64,000 nucleotides of DNA from Oscillospiraceae bacterium Marseille-Q3528 (GCA_018223385.1 JAGTTR010000014.1:43000-106999); one strand, 5' to 3'; counted from the first letter of the stretch, positions 17,836-27,921 are shown. Notes: generated from the letters alone by a model not told the origin. Made by a program: numbers and translations.

Positions 17836-18429
17836 TTATTTGGAGTACAACTCGACGATAAGCATCTCGTTTACCGGTACATCGATAGCTTCTCTGCTCG
17901 GAAGCTCCTTTACAGTACCCTTTAAGTTCTCCTGATCAGCCTCTAACCATTCCGGAACGAGTCTGCCGCCGGTAACCTCAAGGATATCTTTATATCTCTG
18001 AGAGCCTTTGCTCTTCTCTCTGATCTCGATCTGGTCGCCAGCCTTGATCAGGTAGGACGGGATGTTTACGCACTTGCCGTTTACAAGAACGTGCTTGTGG
18101 TCAACGATCTGTCTTGCCTCTCTTCTTGTTCTTGCGAAACCAAGACGGAAGATGACGTTGTCAAGTCTGCTCTCGAGCATGATCATCAGGTTCTCACCGG
18201 TCATACCCTTCATACGGTCAGCTCTGTCGTAGTAATTACGGAAAGGCTTCTCCAGTACGCCGTAGATGAATTTTGCTTTCTGTTTCTCGCGAAGCTGAAG
18301 AGCGTACTCACTCTGCTTCTTACCAGCTCTCTGGGACTGTCTGTTAGATTTTTTATCAATTCCTAAGTAGATCGGATCCATACCAAGGGATCTGCATCTC
18401 TTCAGGACAGGTGTTCTGTTCACTGCCAT
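17836..18429 (-). CDS. rpsD: 30S ribosomal protein S4
   Basis: A primary 16S-binding assembly protein, 197 aa. The S4 RNA-binding domain shows [31 protein letters not shown]. The N-terminal zinc-binding cysteine cluster is absent (only one Cys near residue 12), so this is the zinc-independent form. It sits between rpsK and rpoA as in the standard alpha operon. Confidence 0.98.
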   Translation of the reverse strand: MAVNRTPVLKRCRSLGMDPIYLGIDKKSNRQSQRAGKKQSEYALQLREKQKAKFIYGVLEKPFRNYYDRADRMKGMTGENLMIMLESRLDNVIFRLGFARTRREARQIVDHKHVLVNGKCVNIPSYLIKAGDQIEIREKSKGSQRYKDILEVTGGRLVPEWLEADQENLKGTVKELPSREAIDVPVNEMLIVELYSK

Positions 18430-18453
18430 TTTACACTATACCTCCTATTAAGA

Positions 18454-18849
18454 CTAGACTCTTCTGCGTTTCGGCGGACGGCATCCATTGTGCGGAACCG
18501 GAGTTACGTCCTTGATGCTTGTAACTTCGAGGCCACATGCCTGAAGGGCACGGATAGCTGCCTCACGTCCCGATCCGGGACCTTTTACGAATACATCTAC
18601 GGTCTTTAAGCCGTGCGGTAACGCTGCCTTTGTCGCAGTCTCTGCAGCCATCTGTGCTGCATAAGGGGTAGATTTCCTTGAACCTCTAAATCCAAGACCA
18701 CCAGCACTTGCCCAGGATAAAGCATTTCCCTCAGTATCAGTCAGGGTAACAATCGTGTTGTTAAAGGAAGACTGAATATGTGCCTGTCCACGTTCAACGT
18801 TTTTTCTAACGCGCTTTTTTGTCACTTTTTTTGCAACTTTTTTCGCCAT
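18454..18849 (-). CDS. rpsK: 30S ribosomal protein S11
   Basis: A platform protein of the small subunit that helps shape the mRNA exit site; 131 aa. Its basic N-terminus is followed by [16 protein letters not shown] and [14 protein letters not shown], and it ends in [18 protein letters not shown]. It is 66 bp after rpsM. Confidence 0.98.
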   Translation of the reverse strand: MAKKVAKKVTKKRVRKNVERGQAHIQSSFNNTIVTLTDTEGNALSWASAGGLGFRGSRKSTPYAAQMAAETATKAALPHGLKTVDVFVKGPGSGREAAIRALQACGLEVTSIKDVTPVPHNGCRPPKRRRV

Positions 18850-18915
18850 TTTCTAAACTAACCTACGCTTTCTCAAATTATATAAAAATCAGCTTGTTTC
18901 TCAAATCAATGAAGA

Positions 18916-19284
18916 TTATTTCTTCTTGTTGGCAACTGTTCTCTTCGGGCCTTTTCTTGTTCTTGCGTTGGTCTTTGTCTTCTGACCACGAACCGGCAGG
19001 CCTTTTCTGTGACGGATTCCTCTGTAGCATCCGATCTCCTGAAGTCTCTTGATGTTCATGGCAACATCTCTTCTTAAGTCGCCCTCTACCATGTACTGTT
19101 CATCGATAACAGCGCTCAGTCTCTTAACCTCTTCGTCAGTCAGGTCTCTGACACGAGTGTCCGGATTAACATTCGCTGCTGCTAAAATTTTGTTGGCGCT
19201 TACTCTTCCGATTCCGTAGATGTAAGTCAGTCCAATCTCTGCACGTTTTTCTCTTGGTAAGTCTACACCAGCAATACGAGCCAT
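18916..19284 (-). CDS. rpsM: 30S ribosomal protein S13
   Basis: Small-subunit head protein that contacts L5 (bridge B1) and P-site tRNA; 122 aa. [21 protein letters not shown] and [19 protein letters not shown] are standard. The ATG has GGAGG eight bases upstream. Unusually, 423 bp of non-coding DNA separates it from rpmJ. Confidence 0.98.
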   Translation of the reverse strand: MARIAGVDLPREKRAEIGLTYIYGIGRVSANKILAAANVNPDTRVRDLTDEEVKRLSAVIDEQYMVEGDLRRDVAMNIKRLQEIGCYRGIRHRKGLPVRGQKTKTNARTRKGPKRTVANKKK

Positions 19285-19707
19285 TTGATTATTCCTCCAT
19301 TTTCTAAGCCATCTCCATCACGCAGCTCACTGCTTGCGGGGCAGTGCCTGAAATGTGTGCGCACTTTGAAAGCTTCGCGTCATATTGTTCCTAATTGAGG
19401 CATCCAGTGGACGCCCAACCGGGTATCTACCCGATCTTTCCGATACTGATACCACTTTCTCGGTATTAAAAAGCAATATCTCTGTGAATAATCTTCAGTG
19501 GGTCTGCTAACTCCCACACTGTCGGAAAGCGATATCCGACGTGAATATATTCTTCATCCGAAGACGGAATTTTCCTCGAATGTTTTGCGGTCCTTCTGTG
19601 AAAAAACACAGGTTCCCGCCGTGATCAGTAGCTACAACGCATCCGCGTGGTTCTACTGCAGCCGCACAAAATAAGTTTGAAACACTGGTAATGATCAGCA
19701 AGCCTCA
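19285..19707. repeat. Non-coding spacer with a run of small hairpins between rpmJ and rpsM
   Basis: No convincing gene lies here. Reading the minus strand, at least five short dyads follow one another: CTGTG/CACAG around a T-run, GTCGGA/TCCGAC, ATACC/GGTAT, GGGTAGATACCC and CACTGC/GCAGTG. None has a proper T-tail, so they look like a structured untranslated region or an array of palindromic repeats rather than terminators. Weak shared wording with the repeats behind rpsH and rplW is seen near 19345-19390. Confidence 0.5.
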
Positions 19708-19821
19708 TTAACCCTGTCTCTGTTTGTGTTTTGGATTTTCGCAGATTACTCTGATGCTGCCTTTTCTCTTAATGATCTTGCACTTCTCGCAAATCGGCTT
19801 AACAGAAGACCTAACTTTCAT
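19708..19821 (-). CDS. rpmJ: 50S ribosomal protein L36
   Basis: The smallest large-subunit protein, 37 aa. [21 protein letters not shown] and the C-terminal [11 protein letters not shown] give the three-Cys one-His zinc ribbon of the zinc-binding L36 type. GGAGG is seven bases before the ATG. It is the first gene of the alpha-operon transcript starting near 19949. Confidence 0.97.
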   Translation of the reverse strand: MKVRSSVKPICEKCKIIKRKGSIRVICENPKHKQRQG

Positions 19822-19955
19822 GGAAAACCCTCCTTTCTTATCTTCGGACTCCCGGCTGACGGGTAATTCCGGATGCGCCTTCTCTTCTGTGTCATGCAGA
19901 CGGACTGCAAATTTTTCCAGTAGAAAATAGACGTATCCAAAAACGTCCGACTTAT

Positions 19956-19984
19956 ATTGTAGCAAAAGAGATTCCCAAATGCAA
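19956..19984 (-). promoter_or_regulatory. Promoter of the rpmJ-rpsM-rpsK-rpsD-rpoA-rplQ unit
   Basis: TTGCAT (19979-19984) and TACAAT (19956-19961) are 17 bp apart on the minus strand, with a TGC extension before the -10. The unusual TTGCAT -35 is shared with the rpsJ promoter. It lies just downstream of the infA terminator. Confidence 0.75.
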
Positions 19985-20030
19985 GCGTTTTTTCGGGATT
20001 TTGAAAGATTTTTTCATCATTTTTCTATAG

Positions 20031-20068
20031 AAAAAGGCCCGCAGTGCTCTTTTGGAACACCGCAGGCC
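20031..20068 (-). terminator. Intrinsic terminator after infA
   Basis: On the minus strand GGCCTGCGGTG pairs with CACTGCGGGCC (one mismatch), followed by TTTTTCT. It begins 14 bp after the infA stop and ends the adk-map-KOW-infA unit. Confidence 0.88.
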
Positions 20069-20081
20069 GGATCTCTTCTTA

Positions 20082-20300
20082 TTATTTATCTCTCCAGATG
20101 ATTCTTCCTTTGGACAGATCGTAAGGGGACAGCTCCAGTGTCACCTTATCGCCCGGAAGAATACGGATATAGTTCATGCGGAGCTTGCCACTGATCGTTG
20201 CAAGTACCTTATGACCATTCTCCAGCTCTACCTGAAAAAACGCGTTGGGAAGCTTTTCAATTACAACTCCTTCAATTTCAATAACATCAGCCTTAGACAT
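20082..20300 (-). CDS. infA: Translation initiation factor IF-1
   Basis: A 72-aa OB-fold protein that binds the ribosomal A site during initiation. [20 protein letters not shown] and the C-terminal [13 protein letters not shown] are canonical. It overlaps the KOW gene by 8 bp and is followed by a strong terminator. Confidence 0.98.
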   Translation of the reverse strand: MSKADVIEIEGVVIEKLPNAFFQVELENGHKVLATISGKLRMNYIRILPGDKVTLELSPYDLSKGRIIWRDK

Positions 20301-20562
20301 TTTCTGACCTCCATAATTTAATTACTCTTTTGATATCTTCATTGGTAAGCGGCATTCCCTGCGTCAGCTTCTCGGCGAGAAGCGCCGGGATGTCTGCTTT
20401 CTTTGCGATATGCATCGGTTTCTTTCGCTTCGGGTGATCCACCGGTTTCAGCCGTCCGTCGCTTAAAGCCACATAGCCGTCCGTGATCCCCGTGATGATG
20501 TATAGCTCTCCTTTGTCGTGTCCCGCCCGGGATTCCACGAGCATTCCTGTCTGATATTCCAT
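20293..20562 (-). CDS. KOW-domain RNA-binding protein
   Basis: An 89-aa protein with an N-terminal KOW motif ([20 protein letters not shown]), related to L14e-like RNA-binding proteins. Many clostridia carry such a gene between map and infA; its role is unproven but probably ribosome-linked. The ATG at 20562 is preferred to an in-frame GTG at 20577 because GAGAGGGG precedes it. The C-terminal half is helical and charged. Confidence 0.85.
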   Translation of the reverse strand: MEYQTGMLVESRAGHDKGELYIITGITDGYVALSDGRLKPVDHPKRKKPMHIAKKADIPALLAEKLTQGMPLTNEDIKRVIKLWRSENV

Positions 20563-20580
20563 AGCTGCCCCTCTCACCTG

Positions 20581-21339
20581 CTATTTCACGGACAGAGAAA
20601 GAATCTCGGGTTCTCCGTCGGTGATCAGGATCGTATTTTCATAGTGGGCGGACAGGGAACCGTCCATGGTGACAACCGTCCAGTCGTCATCCATCCAGGC
20701 CACCTCTCTCGTTCCCGCATTGATCATGGGCTCGATGGCCAGTGTCATACCCGGCATCAGCTTCAGGCCTCTGCCTCTCTGGCGGAAGTTGGGAATCTGC
20801 GGATCCTCATGCAGATGGGTGCCGATGCCGTGCCCCACCAGGTCTCGGACAACACCGTAGCCGAAGCTTTCCGCATAATCGCCGATGGCTGCGGAGATCT
20901 CGAAAAGATGATGTCCTGCCTTCGCAAACTTGATGCCCTCGAAAAAGCTCTGCTTCGTCACTTCGACGAGCTTCTTCGCCGCGGGGCTGCATTCTCCCAC
21001 CAAATGGGTACGGGCCGCGTCTGAATGGTATCCCTTGTAGATCAGGCCCGCATCCAGGCTGACGATATCACCCTCCTGAATGATGTGATCCTTGTGGGGG
21101 ATGCCGTGCACCACTTCATCATTGACCGACACGCAGATGGAGGCAGGATATCCATTGTAATTCAGGAAAGAAGGGATGCAGCCGAAGCTGCGGATGACCT
21201 CCTCGCCGATGCGGTTGATGTCCATGGTGGACATGCCCGGTTTCAGCGCCTTCTCCATCTCATTGTGAGTAATTTCCAGAAGCCTTCCGGCCTCTCTCAT
21301 GAGTTCAATCTCTCTGGTTGACTTAATTGATACTGACAT
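20581..21339 (-). CDS. map: Methionine aminopeptidase, type I
   Basis: Removes the initiator Met from new proteins; 252 aa. All metal ligands are visible: Asp96 (SLDAG), Asp107 (HSDAAR), His170 (VGHGIG), Glu203 (IEPM) and Glu234 (HYENT); His79 (VVHGIPH) is also conserved. It lacks the N-terminal zinc-finger extension. It is 2 bp after adk. Confidence 0.97.
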   Translation of the reverse strand: MSVSIKSTREIELMREAGRLLEITHNEMEKALKPGMSTMDINRIGEEVIRSFGCIPSFLNYNGYPASICVSVNDEVVHGIPHKDHIIQEGDIVSLDAGLIYKGYHSDAARTHLVGECSPAAKKLVEVTKQSFFEGIKFAKAGHHLFEISAAIGDYAESFGYGVVRDLVGHGIGTHLHEDPQIPNFRQRGRGLKLMPGMTLAIEPMINAGTREVAWMDDDWTVVTMDGSLSAHYENTILITDGEPEILSLSVK

Positions 21340-21341
21340 TT

Positions 21342-21986
21342 TTATGCTCCTAAAATCTTCACAATCGCGTCAAATACGTCGCTCATGTCCACAGTACCAT
21401 CAACCTCTTTCAGGCAGCCCTGCTTGGAATAGTAATCGATCAGCGGCTGTGTCTGCTCATGGTATACTGCCAGGCGCTTCTTTACGGTCTCCGGCTTGTC
21501 GTCGTCACGTAAGATAAGTGCTGCGCCGCATCTGTCGCAGATTCCCTCTTTCTTCGGAGGGATATGTACTAAATGATAGGTAGCGCCGCAGGATACGCAG
21601 GCACGTCTGCCGGACATACGGGTCACGATGTTGTCATCCGGTACTTCGATGTTCAGCGCATAGTCAATGGATGTGCCCAGTTTTTTCAGTGCCTCATCCA
21701 GCGCCTCTGCCTGGGGAATGGTCCGCGGGAAGCCGTCCAGTACAAAACCATTCTTGCAGTCGTCCTGTACGATGCGGTCTGCCACCAGATCTACCACCAG
21801 CTCATCCGGCACCAGCAGGCCCTGATCCATGTAACCCTTGGCCTTCTTGCCCAGCTCGGTTCCGCTCTTGATGTTGGCCCGGAAAATATCGCCTGTGGAA
21901 ATATGCGGGATGCCGTACTTGTCGGCGATCATCTTCGCCTGTGTTCCTTTTCCTGCTCCAGGTGCACCTAACATAATAATCTTCAT
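21342..21986 (-). CDS. adk: Adenylate kinase
   Basis: Interconverts ATP + AMP and 2 ADP; 214 aa. [12 protein letters not shown] is the P-loop. The lid domain has a structural zinc site with four cysteines (CVSC and, 17 residues later, CDRC), as in Gram-positive long-form kinases. First gene of a transcript with its own promoter at 22028-22055. Confidence 0.98.
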   Translation of the reverse strand: MKIIMLGAPGAGKGTQAKMIADKYGIPHISTGDIFRANIKSGTELGKKAKGYMDQGLLVPDELVVDLVADRIVQDDCKNGFVLDGFPRTIPQAEALDEALKKLGTSIDYALNIEVPDDNIVTRMSGRRACVSCGATYHLVHIPPKKEGICDRCGAALILRDDDKPETVKKRLAVYHEQTQPLIDYYSKQGCLKEVDGTVDMSDVFDAIVKILGA

Positions 21987-22027
21987 GTGTTGTGTTCCTC
22001 CCTTTGGTATATAGTCTTGCTGTTTTG

Positions 22028-22055
22028 ATTATACCCCATTTTTCCCATTTGTGAA
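22028..22055 (-). promoter_or_regulatory. Promoter of the adk-map-KOW-infA unit
   Basis: TTCACA (22050-22055) and TATAAT (22028-22033) are 16 bp apart on the minus strand. It lies between the secY terminator and the adk start. Confidence 0.72.
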
Positions 22056-22091
22056 ACATCTTTATCGGGAAAGAAATTCCTTTTATCGATG

Positions 22092-22133
22092 AAAAAGGAT
22101 GCCTCACAACCCCTTTGCGGGCCGGAGGCATCC
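22092..22133 (-). terminator. Intrinsic terminator after secY
   Basis: On the minus strand GGATGCCTC pairs with GAGGCATCC around a GC-rich loop and is followed by TTTTTC. It ends the long transcript that starts before rpsJ. Confidence 0.9.
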
Positions 22134-22160
22134 TCTGTGAAGGGGATTGCCCCCTCGTAT

Positions 22161-23480
22161 TTATCCAAAAATGGATTTCTTATGCGAATAGTAGTATTCC
22201 GGAATGCTGGACTCGATCTGCTTGAGGGTCTCAAGGATGACACCCACAATGATGATGATCGAAGTTCCACCAAAGGAAACACTTGCGTGGAAGACACCGT
22301 TGAAAATGAACGGGATCACCACGATGATCAGCAGGCCGACTGCTCCGACAAATACTGTGTAATTCAGAATGCTTGTCAGATAATCAGTCGTGGGCTTGCC
22401 CGGACGGATGCCCGGAATGAAGCCGCCCTGTTTCTTGATATTGTCTGCAACCTCGATCGGGTTGAAGGTGATCGATGTGTAGAAATATGCGAAGAAAATA
22501 CAAAGGGCTACATAAATCACAAGTCCGATACTGTATACCGGCTGCTGAGGATTACACCAGTTGGAAGAATTCAGCGTCCGCAAAATCTGTCCGCCAATTC
22601 CCGTACCGCCGTCCACACCGGCGAAGCTTGCGATAATGCCAGGCATCTGCATCAGGGATGATGCGAAGATGACCGGAATCACGCCTGCGGTGTTGACCTT
22701 CAGCGGAATGTGGGAGGACTGTCCGCCCACCATCTTGCGGCCCTGCATTTTCTTGGAATACTGTACAGGGATTCTGCGCTCGCCGTCCTGCAGGAAAATG
22801 ACAAGAACGACAACCACAAGAATGATCGCAATGATGATCGCTGCACAAAGCACGCCGACAGCCACATTCTTATTGAATACGAACTGTTCAAACAGAGTAG
22901 CCAGATCACTGGGCACTCTGGACAGAATGTTGATCAGCAGGACGATGGAAATACCATTGCCGATGCCCTTCTCACTGATCCGCTCACCGATCCACATGAT
23001 GAATGTGGAACCTGCGATGAATGCAGCGATCACGACAACACAGTTGACAAAATTGTACTTCTCCAGAAGTCCTCTTCCGCCAAAACCGATGGTCATGGCC
23101 GTACCTTCGATGAAGGCCAGCAACACTGTCGTGTAACGGGTGATCTTGTTGATCTTCTGTCTGCCATCTTCTTCCTTCTGCATCTCTTCCAGCTTCGGAA
23201 TCGCAATGGTCAGAAGCTGGATGATGATGGAAGATGTAATATAAGGGCTGATGTTCAATGCGAAAATGGACATTGAAGTGAAGGAGCCCCCGGTGAATGC
23301 GTCAAAGAAATTCAACGCATCCCCCGACTGCTGCGCAAACCACGCAGCGAAATAACCGCTGTTTACCCCAGGAACCGGAATCTGCGATCCGATACGGATC
23401 ACAATCAGCATTAAAAATGTAAAGAATATCTTTTGTCTGATATCTTTGATTTTAAATGCACTCTGGAGAGTTTTAAGCAT
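22161..23480 (-). CDS. secY: Protein translocase subunit SecY
   Basis: The channel subunit of the Sec translocon, 439 aa with ten helices. The first helix carries RIGSQIPVPGV, the plug region follows, and EYYYSHKKSIFG closes the protein. The start codon overlaps the rplO stop as TAATG. Membrane insertion and export of the SLH proteins and lipoproteins of this window depend on it. Confidence 0.97.
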   Translation of the reverse strand: MLKTLQSAFKIKDIRQKIFFTFLMLIVIRIGSQIPVPGVNSGYFAAWFAQQSGDALNFFDAFTGGSFTSMSIFALNISPYITSSIIIQLLTIAIPKLEEMQKEEDGRQKINKITRYTTVLLAFIEGTAMTIGFGGRGLLEKYNFVNCVVVIAAFIAGSTFIMWIGERISEKGIGNGISIVLLINILSRVPSDLATLFEQFVFNKNVAVGVLCAAIIIAIILVVVVLVIFLQDGERRIPVQYSKKMQGRKMVGGQSSHIPLKVNTAGVIPVIFASSLMQMPGIIASFAGVDGGTGIGGQILRTLNSSNWCNPQQPVYSIGLVIYVALCIFFAYFYTSITFNPIEVADNIKKQGGFIPGIRPGKPTTDYLTSILNYTVFVGAVGLLIIVVIPFIFNGVFHASVSFGGTSIIIIVGVILETLKQIESSIPEYYYSHKKSIFG

Positions 23481-23923
23481 TAGATCACCTCAGCTTTTCC
23501 ACCGAGAGCCTCGATCTTAGCAGCTGCTCCAGCACTGAAAGCATTTGCCTGAACGGTAAGCTTTTTGGTTAATTCTCCATTTCCAAGAATTTTAACGCCG
23601 TCTCTCGGATTCTTTACGATGCCTGCCTCAACAAGTGTCTCAACAGTTACAACTGCATCGTTGTCAAATCTCTCAAGTGCGCTTACATTGATCCCAACGA
23701 TCTCAACAGTATTTCTGTTTGTGAAACCTCTCTTGGGAATTCTTCTGTATAACGGCATCTGGCCGCCCTCAAAGCCCGGTCTCTTTCCGCCGCCGGAACG
23801 AGCCTTCTGTCCTTTGTGGCCTTTGCCAGCTGTCTTGCCGTTTCCTGAACCATGTCCACGGCCTCTTCTGAAATTATCACTCTGTTTGGAACCGTCTGCC
23901 GGTCTTAAGTTTGATAAATCCAT
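23480..23923 (-). CDS. rplO: 50S ribosomal protein L15
   Basis: A 147-aa protein of the large subunit core. The Gly- and Lys-rich N-terminal extension ([20 protein letters not shown]) and [17 protein letters not shown] are diagnostic. It overlaps secY by one base at each coupling point. Confidence 0.98.
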   Translation of the reverse strand: MDLSNLRPADGSKQSDNFRRGRGHGSGNGKTAGKGHKGQKARSGGGKRPGFEGGQMPLYRRIPKRGFTNRNTVEIVGINVSALERFDNDAVVTVETLVEAGIVKNPRDGVKILGNGELTKKLTVQANAFSAGAAAKIEALGGKAEVI

Positions 23924-23953
23924 TGTGGCACCTCCTTATCTTATTCTGCCCGA

Positions 23954-24136
23954 TTAAACCTCTTCTACTTTTACCAGATGTCTTACCTTCTGGATCATAC
24001 CCTTTGTTGCATCGGTATTCGGTAAAACGTTGGATGCGTTGACTTTCTTCAGTCCAAGTGCCTCAACGGTAGCTCTTGCCTTCGGAACAGCACCGATCGG
24101 GGACTTTACTAAAGTAACTTTAATCTTGTCTGCCAT
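23954..24136 (-). CDS. rpmD: 50S ribosomal protein L30
   Basis: A 60-aa protein with the L30 pattern IKVTLVKSPIGAVPKARATVEALGLKKVN. The order rpsE-rpmD-rplO is standard in Firmicutes. It begins 14 bp after rpsE. Confidence 0.97.
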   Translation of the reverse strand: MADKIKVTLVKSPIGAVPKARATVEALGLKKVNASNVLPNTDATKGMIQKVRHLVKVEEV

Positions 24137-24150
24137 TTTGCTCTTCCTCC

Positions 24151-24660
24151 TTAGCCTACAATCTCTTCAACAGATTTTCCGCGGAGTCTGGCTACTTCTT
24201 CCGGAGTCTTCAGCTGACGCAGGCCCTCGATGGTTGCCAGAACAACGTTCTGCTTGTTGTTGGAGCCGAGGGATTTTGTACGGATATTCTTGATTCCTGC
24301 AAGCTCGATGACTGCACGTGCCGGACCACCAGCGATGATACCGGTACCTTCCGGAGCTCTCTTCAGAAGCACGCTTGCGCTGCCGAACTTTCCGATAAAA
24401 TCATGAGTAATACTGTTATTCTCATCCAGGCTTACTGTGATGAGCTTCTTTGCTGCGTCCTCTTTTCCTTTGCGGATTGCTTCCGGAATTTCTGCAGCTT
24501 TTCCAAGGCCAACACCTACATGACCCTGTCCGTCACCTACTACTACCAGAGCGGTGAAGCGCATGTTACGGCCGCCTTTAACTACCTTGGTTACACGCTT
24601 GATCGTCACGACCTTGTCCTGTAACTCAAACTGGCTGGCGTCAATGATCTCATGTCTCAT
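24151..24660 (-). CDS. rpsE: 30S ribosomal protein S5
   Basis: A 169-aa fidelity protein at the mRNA entry site. [28 protein letters not shown] is the S5 N-terminal RNA-binding domain; [19 protein letters not shown] is the C-terminal signature. Confidence 0.98.
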   Translation of the reverse strand: MRHEIIDASQFELQDKVVTIKRVTKVVKGGRNMRFTALVVVGDGQGHVGVGLGKAAEIPEAIRKGKEDAAKKLITVSLDENNSITHDFIGKFGSASVLLKRAPEGTGIIAGGPARAVIELAGIKNIRTKSLGSNNKQNVVLATIEGLRQLKTPEEVARLRGKSVEEIVG

Positions 24661-24680
24661 GTGTTCTTCTCCTCCTCACC

Positions 24681-25049
24681 TTAGAAATTCAGACCAGCTT
24701 CTCTTGCTGCATCAGCGAGAGCCTTGATCTTGCCCTGGTATATAAATCCTCCTCTGTCGAATACAACAGAAGTAATGCCTTTTTCCAAAGCTTTCTTTGC
24801 AATTACAGTTCCGAGGTATGCTGCTGCCTCAACGTTGTTGGTCTTTTCCAGTTCTGCTTTAACATCACTCTGCAGTGTGGAAGCTGAAACGAGAGTATTT
24901 CCAACCGTATCGTCAATGATCTGAGCATACATATGATTATTGCTTCTAAACACAGCTAAACGCGGTCTCTCGGCAGTGCCGCTGAAACGATTGCGTAATT
25001 TTCTATGTTTATTTACGCGAACTTTCGCTCTTGATTCCTTACTAACCAT
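24681..25049 (-). CDS. rplR: 50S ribosomal protein L18
   Basis: A 122-aa 5S rRNA-binding protein. The ATG at 25049 is preferred over the in-frame GTG at 25055, since AAGGAG is then about nine bases upstream. [17 protein letters not shown] and [27 protein letters not shown] are typical. Confidence 0.97.
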   Translation of the reverse strand: MVSKESRAKVRVNKHRKLRNRFSGTAERPRLAVFRSNNHMYAQIIDDTVGNTLVSASTLQSDVKAELEKTNNVEAAAYLGTVIAKKALEKGITSVVFDRGGFIYQGKIKALADAAREAGLNF

Positions 25050-25066
25050 TTTCACACTCTCCTTAT

Positions 25067-25609
25067 TTATTTCTTACCTGTCTTACCAACTTTACGCCGG
25101 ATCACTTCATCAGCATACTTGATGCCCTTGCCCTTGTAAGGCTCAGGTCTTCTCTTGTCTCTGATCTCAGCAGCGTACTGGCCAACTTTTTCTTTATCGA
25201 TACCCTTAACGATGATCTTGTTCTGTCCCTCAACGACAGCCTCGATACCTTCCGGATCGGTCATCTCTACCGGATGGGAATATCCAAGGTTCAGAGTTAA
25301 TGTCTTGCCGGACTTAGCAGCACGGTAACCAACACCGTTTACTTCCAGAACCTTCTCATAACCCTTCTCAACGCCCTCAACCATGTTGTGGATCAGGGTT
25401 CTGGTCAGACCATGTAAAGATTTCATTTTCTTTAAATCGTTGGGTCTTGTAACAACTACATGACCATCCTCGACTTTGATTTCCATTTCTGCAGGTAATA
25501 CTCTTTCAAGAGTTCCCTTAGGACCTTTAACCGTCACTTTATTATTTTCTGCGATCTCTACAGTTACACCTGCCGGAATCGCGATTGGCATTCTTCCTAT
25601 ACGTGACAT
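25067..25609 (-). CDS. rplF: 50S ribosomal protein L6
   Basis: A 180-aa protein near the factor-binding site. The N-terminus [31 protein letters not shown] and [21 protein letters not shown] are diagnostic. The 390-bp spacer upstream, before rpsH ends, contains a tandem repeat. Confidence 0.98.
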   Translation of the reverse strand: MSRIGRMPIAIPAGVTVEIAENNKVTVKGPKGTLERVLPAEMEIKVEDGHVVVTRPNDLKKMKSLHGLTRTLIHNMVEGVEKGYEKVLEVNGVGYRAAKSGKTLTLNLGYSHPVEMTDPEGIEAVVEGQNKIIVKGIDKEKVGQYAAEIRDKRRPEPYKGKGIKYADEVIRRKVGKTGKK

Positions 25610-25999
25610 GCCCGTACCTCCTTACTTAAATTCTCAGGGAATGTGCCCTGTTTTCAGTCTTCTGATTACTAATTTTTAAAGCTTTGAAGTTCATAGCACT
25701 CCAGACACTTCATAAATATTAGAATATCAAGTATCTTCATTTTTGTAGAAGCTCAATGCACACCATGGTCACTAAATTCGCCGCCTCGCTTCGCTTGGCG
25801 CTCATTAAGTGTCCAGGTGGGCTTTCGCACTAACCTCTGTCTTCGCCTGACGGCTCGGCAGTCGCTATATGCCCACAGCACACCATGGTCACTAAATTCG
25901 CCGCCTCGCTTTGCTTGGCGCTCATTAAGTGTCCAGGTGGGCGTTCACACTAACCTCTGCCTTCGCCTGACGGCTCGGCAATCGCTAAGTGTTCACAGC
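25610..25999. repeat. rpsH-rplF spacer with a 2 x 120 bp tandem repeat of palindromic units
   Basis: Copies lie at 25759-25878 and 25879-25998, with an exact 120-bp period and only a few differences. Each contains inverted-repeat units whose ends read CACTAA... and ...TTAAGTG or ...TAAGTGTTCA on the plus strand, and GC-rich centres with CGCTTCGC-like text. The second copy ends one base before the rpsH stop. Short repeated reading frames inside it (FRTNLCLRLT, HTNLCLRLT) reflect the DNA repeat, not genes. The same element type appears at 31125-31343 and 63890-63972. Confidence 0.85.
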
Positions 26000-26401
26000 C
26001 TACCAAACAAACGCTAATACTTCTCCGCCTACGCCAAGCTCTCTGGCCTTTTTGTCGGTTACAACGCCCTGGTTTGTGGAGATGATAGCCACACCCAGTC
26101 CGCCAAGTACCTTCGGCAGATCCTCTTTGCCAGCGTATACACGTAAGCCGGGCTTGGAGATTCTCTTAAGGCCTGTGATAATCTTTTCGTTCTTGTCTTT
26201 TCCGTATTTCAGAGTTACACGGATGGTAGTGAAGTTGCCGTCCTCTACCAGATCATATTTCTTAATGTATCCCTCATCAACAAGGATGTTTGCGATTGCA
26301 ATTTTCATCTTGGAAGAAGGGATATCTACTGTATCATGTTTCGCAGTATTCGCGTTACGAATTCTTGTAAGCATATCTGCAATCGGATCACTGATCATCA
26401 T
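26000..26401 (-). CDS. rpsH: 30S ribosomal protein S8
   Basis: A 133-aa primary 16S-binding protein and, in many bacteria, a translational repressor of the spc operon. [17 protein letters not shown] and the C-terminal [26 protein letters not shown] are canonical. Confidence 0.98.
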   Translation of the reverse strand: MMISDPIADMLTRIRNANTAKHDTVDIPSSKMKIAIANILVDEGYIKKYDLVEDGNFTTIRVTLKYGKDKNEKIITGLKRISKPGLRVYAGKEDLPKVLGGLGVAIISTNQGVVTDKKARELGVGGEVLAFVW

Positions 26402-26421
26402 GATTTTATTTCCTCCCTTTC

Positions 26422-26607
26422 TTACCAGCTGGCTTTCTTAACGCCAGGAATCTGTCCTTTGTATGCTAACTCGCGGAAGCAAATTCTGCAGATTCCGTAT
26501 TTTCTAAGGTACGCATGTGGACGTCCACAGATTCTGCAGCGTGTGTATTCTCTTGAGGAGAACTTTGCAGGACGCTGCTGTTTCAGTTTCATTGCTGTCT
26601 TAGCCAT
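26422..26607 (-). CDS. rpsZ: 30S ribosomal protein S14, zinc-binding type
   Basis: A 61-aa type Z S14. [20 protein letters not shown] carries the two CxxC zinc pairs, followed by [18 protein letters not shown]. Confidence 0.97.
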   Translation of the reverse strand: MAKTAMKLKQQRPAKFSSREYTRCRICGRPHAYLRKYGICRICFRELAYKGQIPGVKKASW

Positions 26608-26622
26608 GAATGTTCCTCCTTA

Positions 26623-27162
26623 TTATTTAGCAAACGGCATGTTGAATAATGTCAGCAGTTCACGTGCCTCTTCATCCGTCTTAGCAGTGGTAACGAAGAT
26701 GATATCCATACCTCTTACCTTGTCTACCTTATCATACTCGATCTCAGGGAAGATCAGCTGCTCTTTGATACCGAGAGCGTAGTTACCTCTTCCGTCGAAT
26801 GCGTTCGGGTTGATACCTCTGAAGTCACGTACACGGGGCAGAGCCAGGTTGATCAGACGATCAGCGAACTCATACATTCTCTCGCCTCTTAAGGTTACTT
26901 TACAGCCGATAGCCATGCCTTCTCTGATCTTGAAGTTTGCAACGGACTTCTTTGCTCTTGTCAGAACAGCCTTCTGGCCGGTGATGGTCTCAAGATCCTT
27001 AACAGCAGAATCTAATACTTTCGCATTATCCTTTGCCTCGCCTACGCCCATGTTGACAACGATCTTGTCGAGCTTCGGCACTTCCATAATGTTTTTATAT
27101 CCGAACTTTTTGATCATAGCGTCTACGATCTCGTTCTTGTAAGTTTCTTTTAATCTACTCAA
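26623..27162 (-). CDS. rplE: 50S ribosomal protein L5
   Basis: A 179-aa 5S rRNA-binding protein. [39 protein letters not shown] and [19 protein letters not shown] identify it. Confidence 0.98.
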   Translation of the reverse strand: MSRLKETYKNEIVDAMIKKFGYKNIMEVPKLDKIVVNMGVGEAKDNAKVLDSAVKDLETITGQKAVLTRAKKSVANFKIREGMAIGCKVTLRGERMYEFADRLINLALPRVRDFRGINPNAFDGRGNYALGIKEQLIFPEIEYDKVDKVRGMDIIFVTTAKTDEEARELLTLFNMPFAK

Positions 27163-27185
27163 CTTTTAGCGACCTCCTCTCTTAA

Positions 27186-27497
27186 TTAATCGATAACCTC
27201 GCCGGTTGATTTTGCAACGCGGACTTTCTTGTCCCCATCCATCTTGTAGCCGATTCTGGTAGCTTTTCCCTTATGAACGTACATAACGTTGGAAGCATCC
27301 AGCGGGCTCTCCTGATGCAGGATTCCGCCATTCTGGTTGGCAACGCTGGGCTTTGCATGCTTTGTGATCATGTTGATGCCCTCAACGATTACTGTGTTGT
27401 TTTTCGCATTGACTGCCAGAACTTTACCCTCTTTGTCTTTATCCTTACCGGCAATTACCTTAACGGTGTCGCCTTTTTTAATCTTCATTGCAGACAT
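27186..27497 (-). CDS. rplX: 50S ribosomal protein L24
   Basis: A 103-aa assembly-initiating protein with an N-terminal KOW motif ([20 protein letters not shown]). AGGAGG is seven bases before the ATG at 27497. Confidence 0.97.
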   Translation of the reverse strand: MSAMKIKKGDTVKVIAGKDKDKEGKVLAVNAKNNTVIVEGINMITKHAKPSVANQNGGILHQESPLDASNVMYVHKGKATRIGYKMDGDKKVRVAKSTGEVID

Positions 27498-27508
27498 TCC
27501 GGTACCTC

Positions 27509-27877
27509 CTATAATACTTCCGGAGCTAAGGAAACAATCTTCATAAACTGTTTCTCACGAAGCTCTCTGGCTACTGGTCCAAAAATACGAGTTCCTCTTG
27601 GAGTCTTGTCGTCTTTGATAATAACAGCTGCATTCTCATCGAATTTAATATAAGAACCGTCTTTACGACGTGCGCCTTTAACCGTACGTACAACGACTGC
27701 TTTTACTACGTCGCCTTTTTTAACAACGCCGCCTGGTGTTGCATCTTTAACGCTGGCAACAATGACATCGCCGATGTTTGCGTATCTTCTTGTGGATCCG
27801 CCCATCACACGGATGCAGAGCAGTTCTTTTGCACCGGTGTTGTCGGCAACTTTAAGTCTAGTTTCCTGCTGAATCAT
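27509..27877 (-). CDS. rplN: 50S ribosomal protein L14
   Basis: A 122-aa protein at the subunit interface. [22 protein letters not shown] and [28 protein letters not shown] are diagnostic. Confidence 0.98.
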   Translation of the reverse strand: MIQQETRLKVADNTGAKELLCIRVMGGSTRRYANIGDVIVASVKDATPGGVVKKGDVVKAVVVRTVKGARRKDGSYIKFDENAAVIIKDDKTPRGTRIFGPVARELREKQFMKIVSLAPEVL

Positions 27878-27921
27878 GCGGATGTACCTCCTTATTATAT
27901 TCCGTGCTCACACACGATCAA

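Noticed and set aside
25759-25998. CRISPR-like array
   Set aside because: There are only two adjacent 120-bp units without unique spacers, and no cas genes.
25817-26017. Small protein with a repeated NLCLRLTARQSL peptide
   Set aside because: The frame is produced by the tandem DNA repeat and runs into rpsH antisense; it has no ribosome site.
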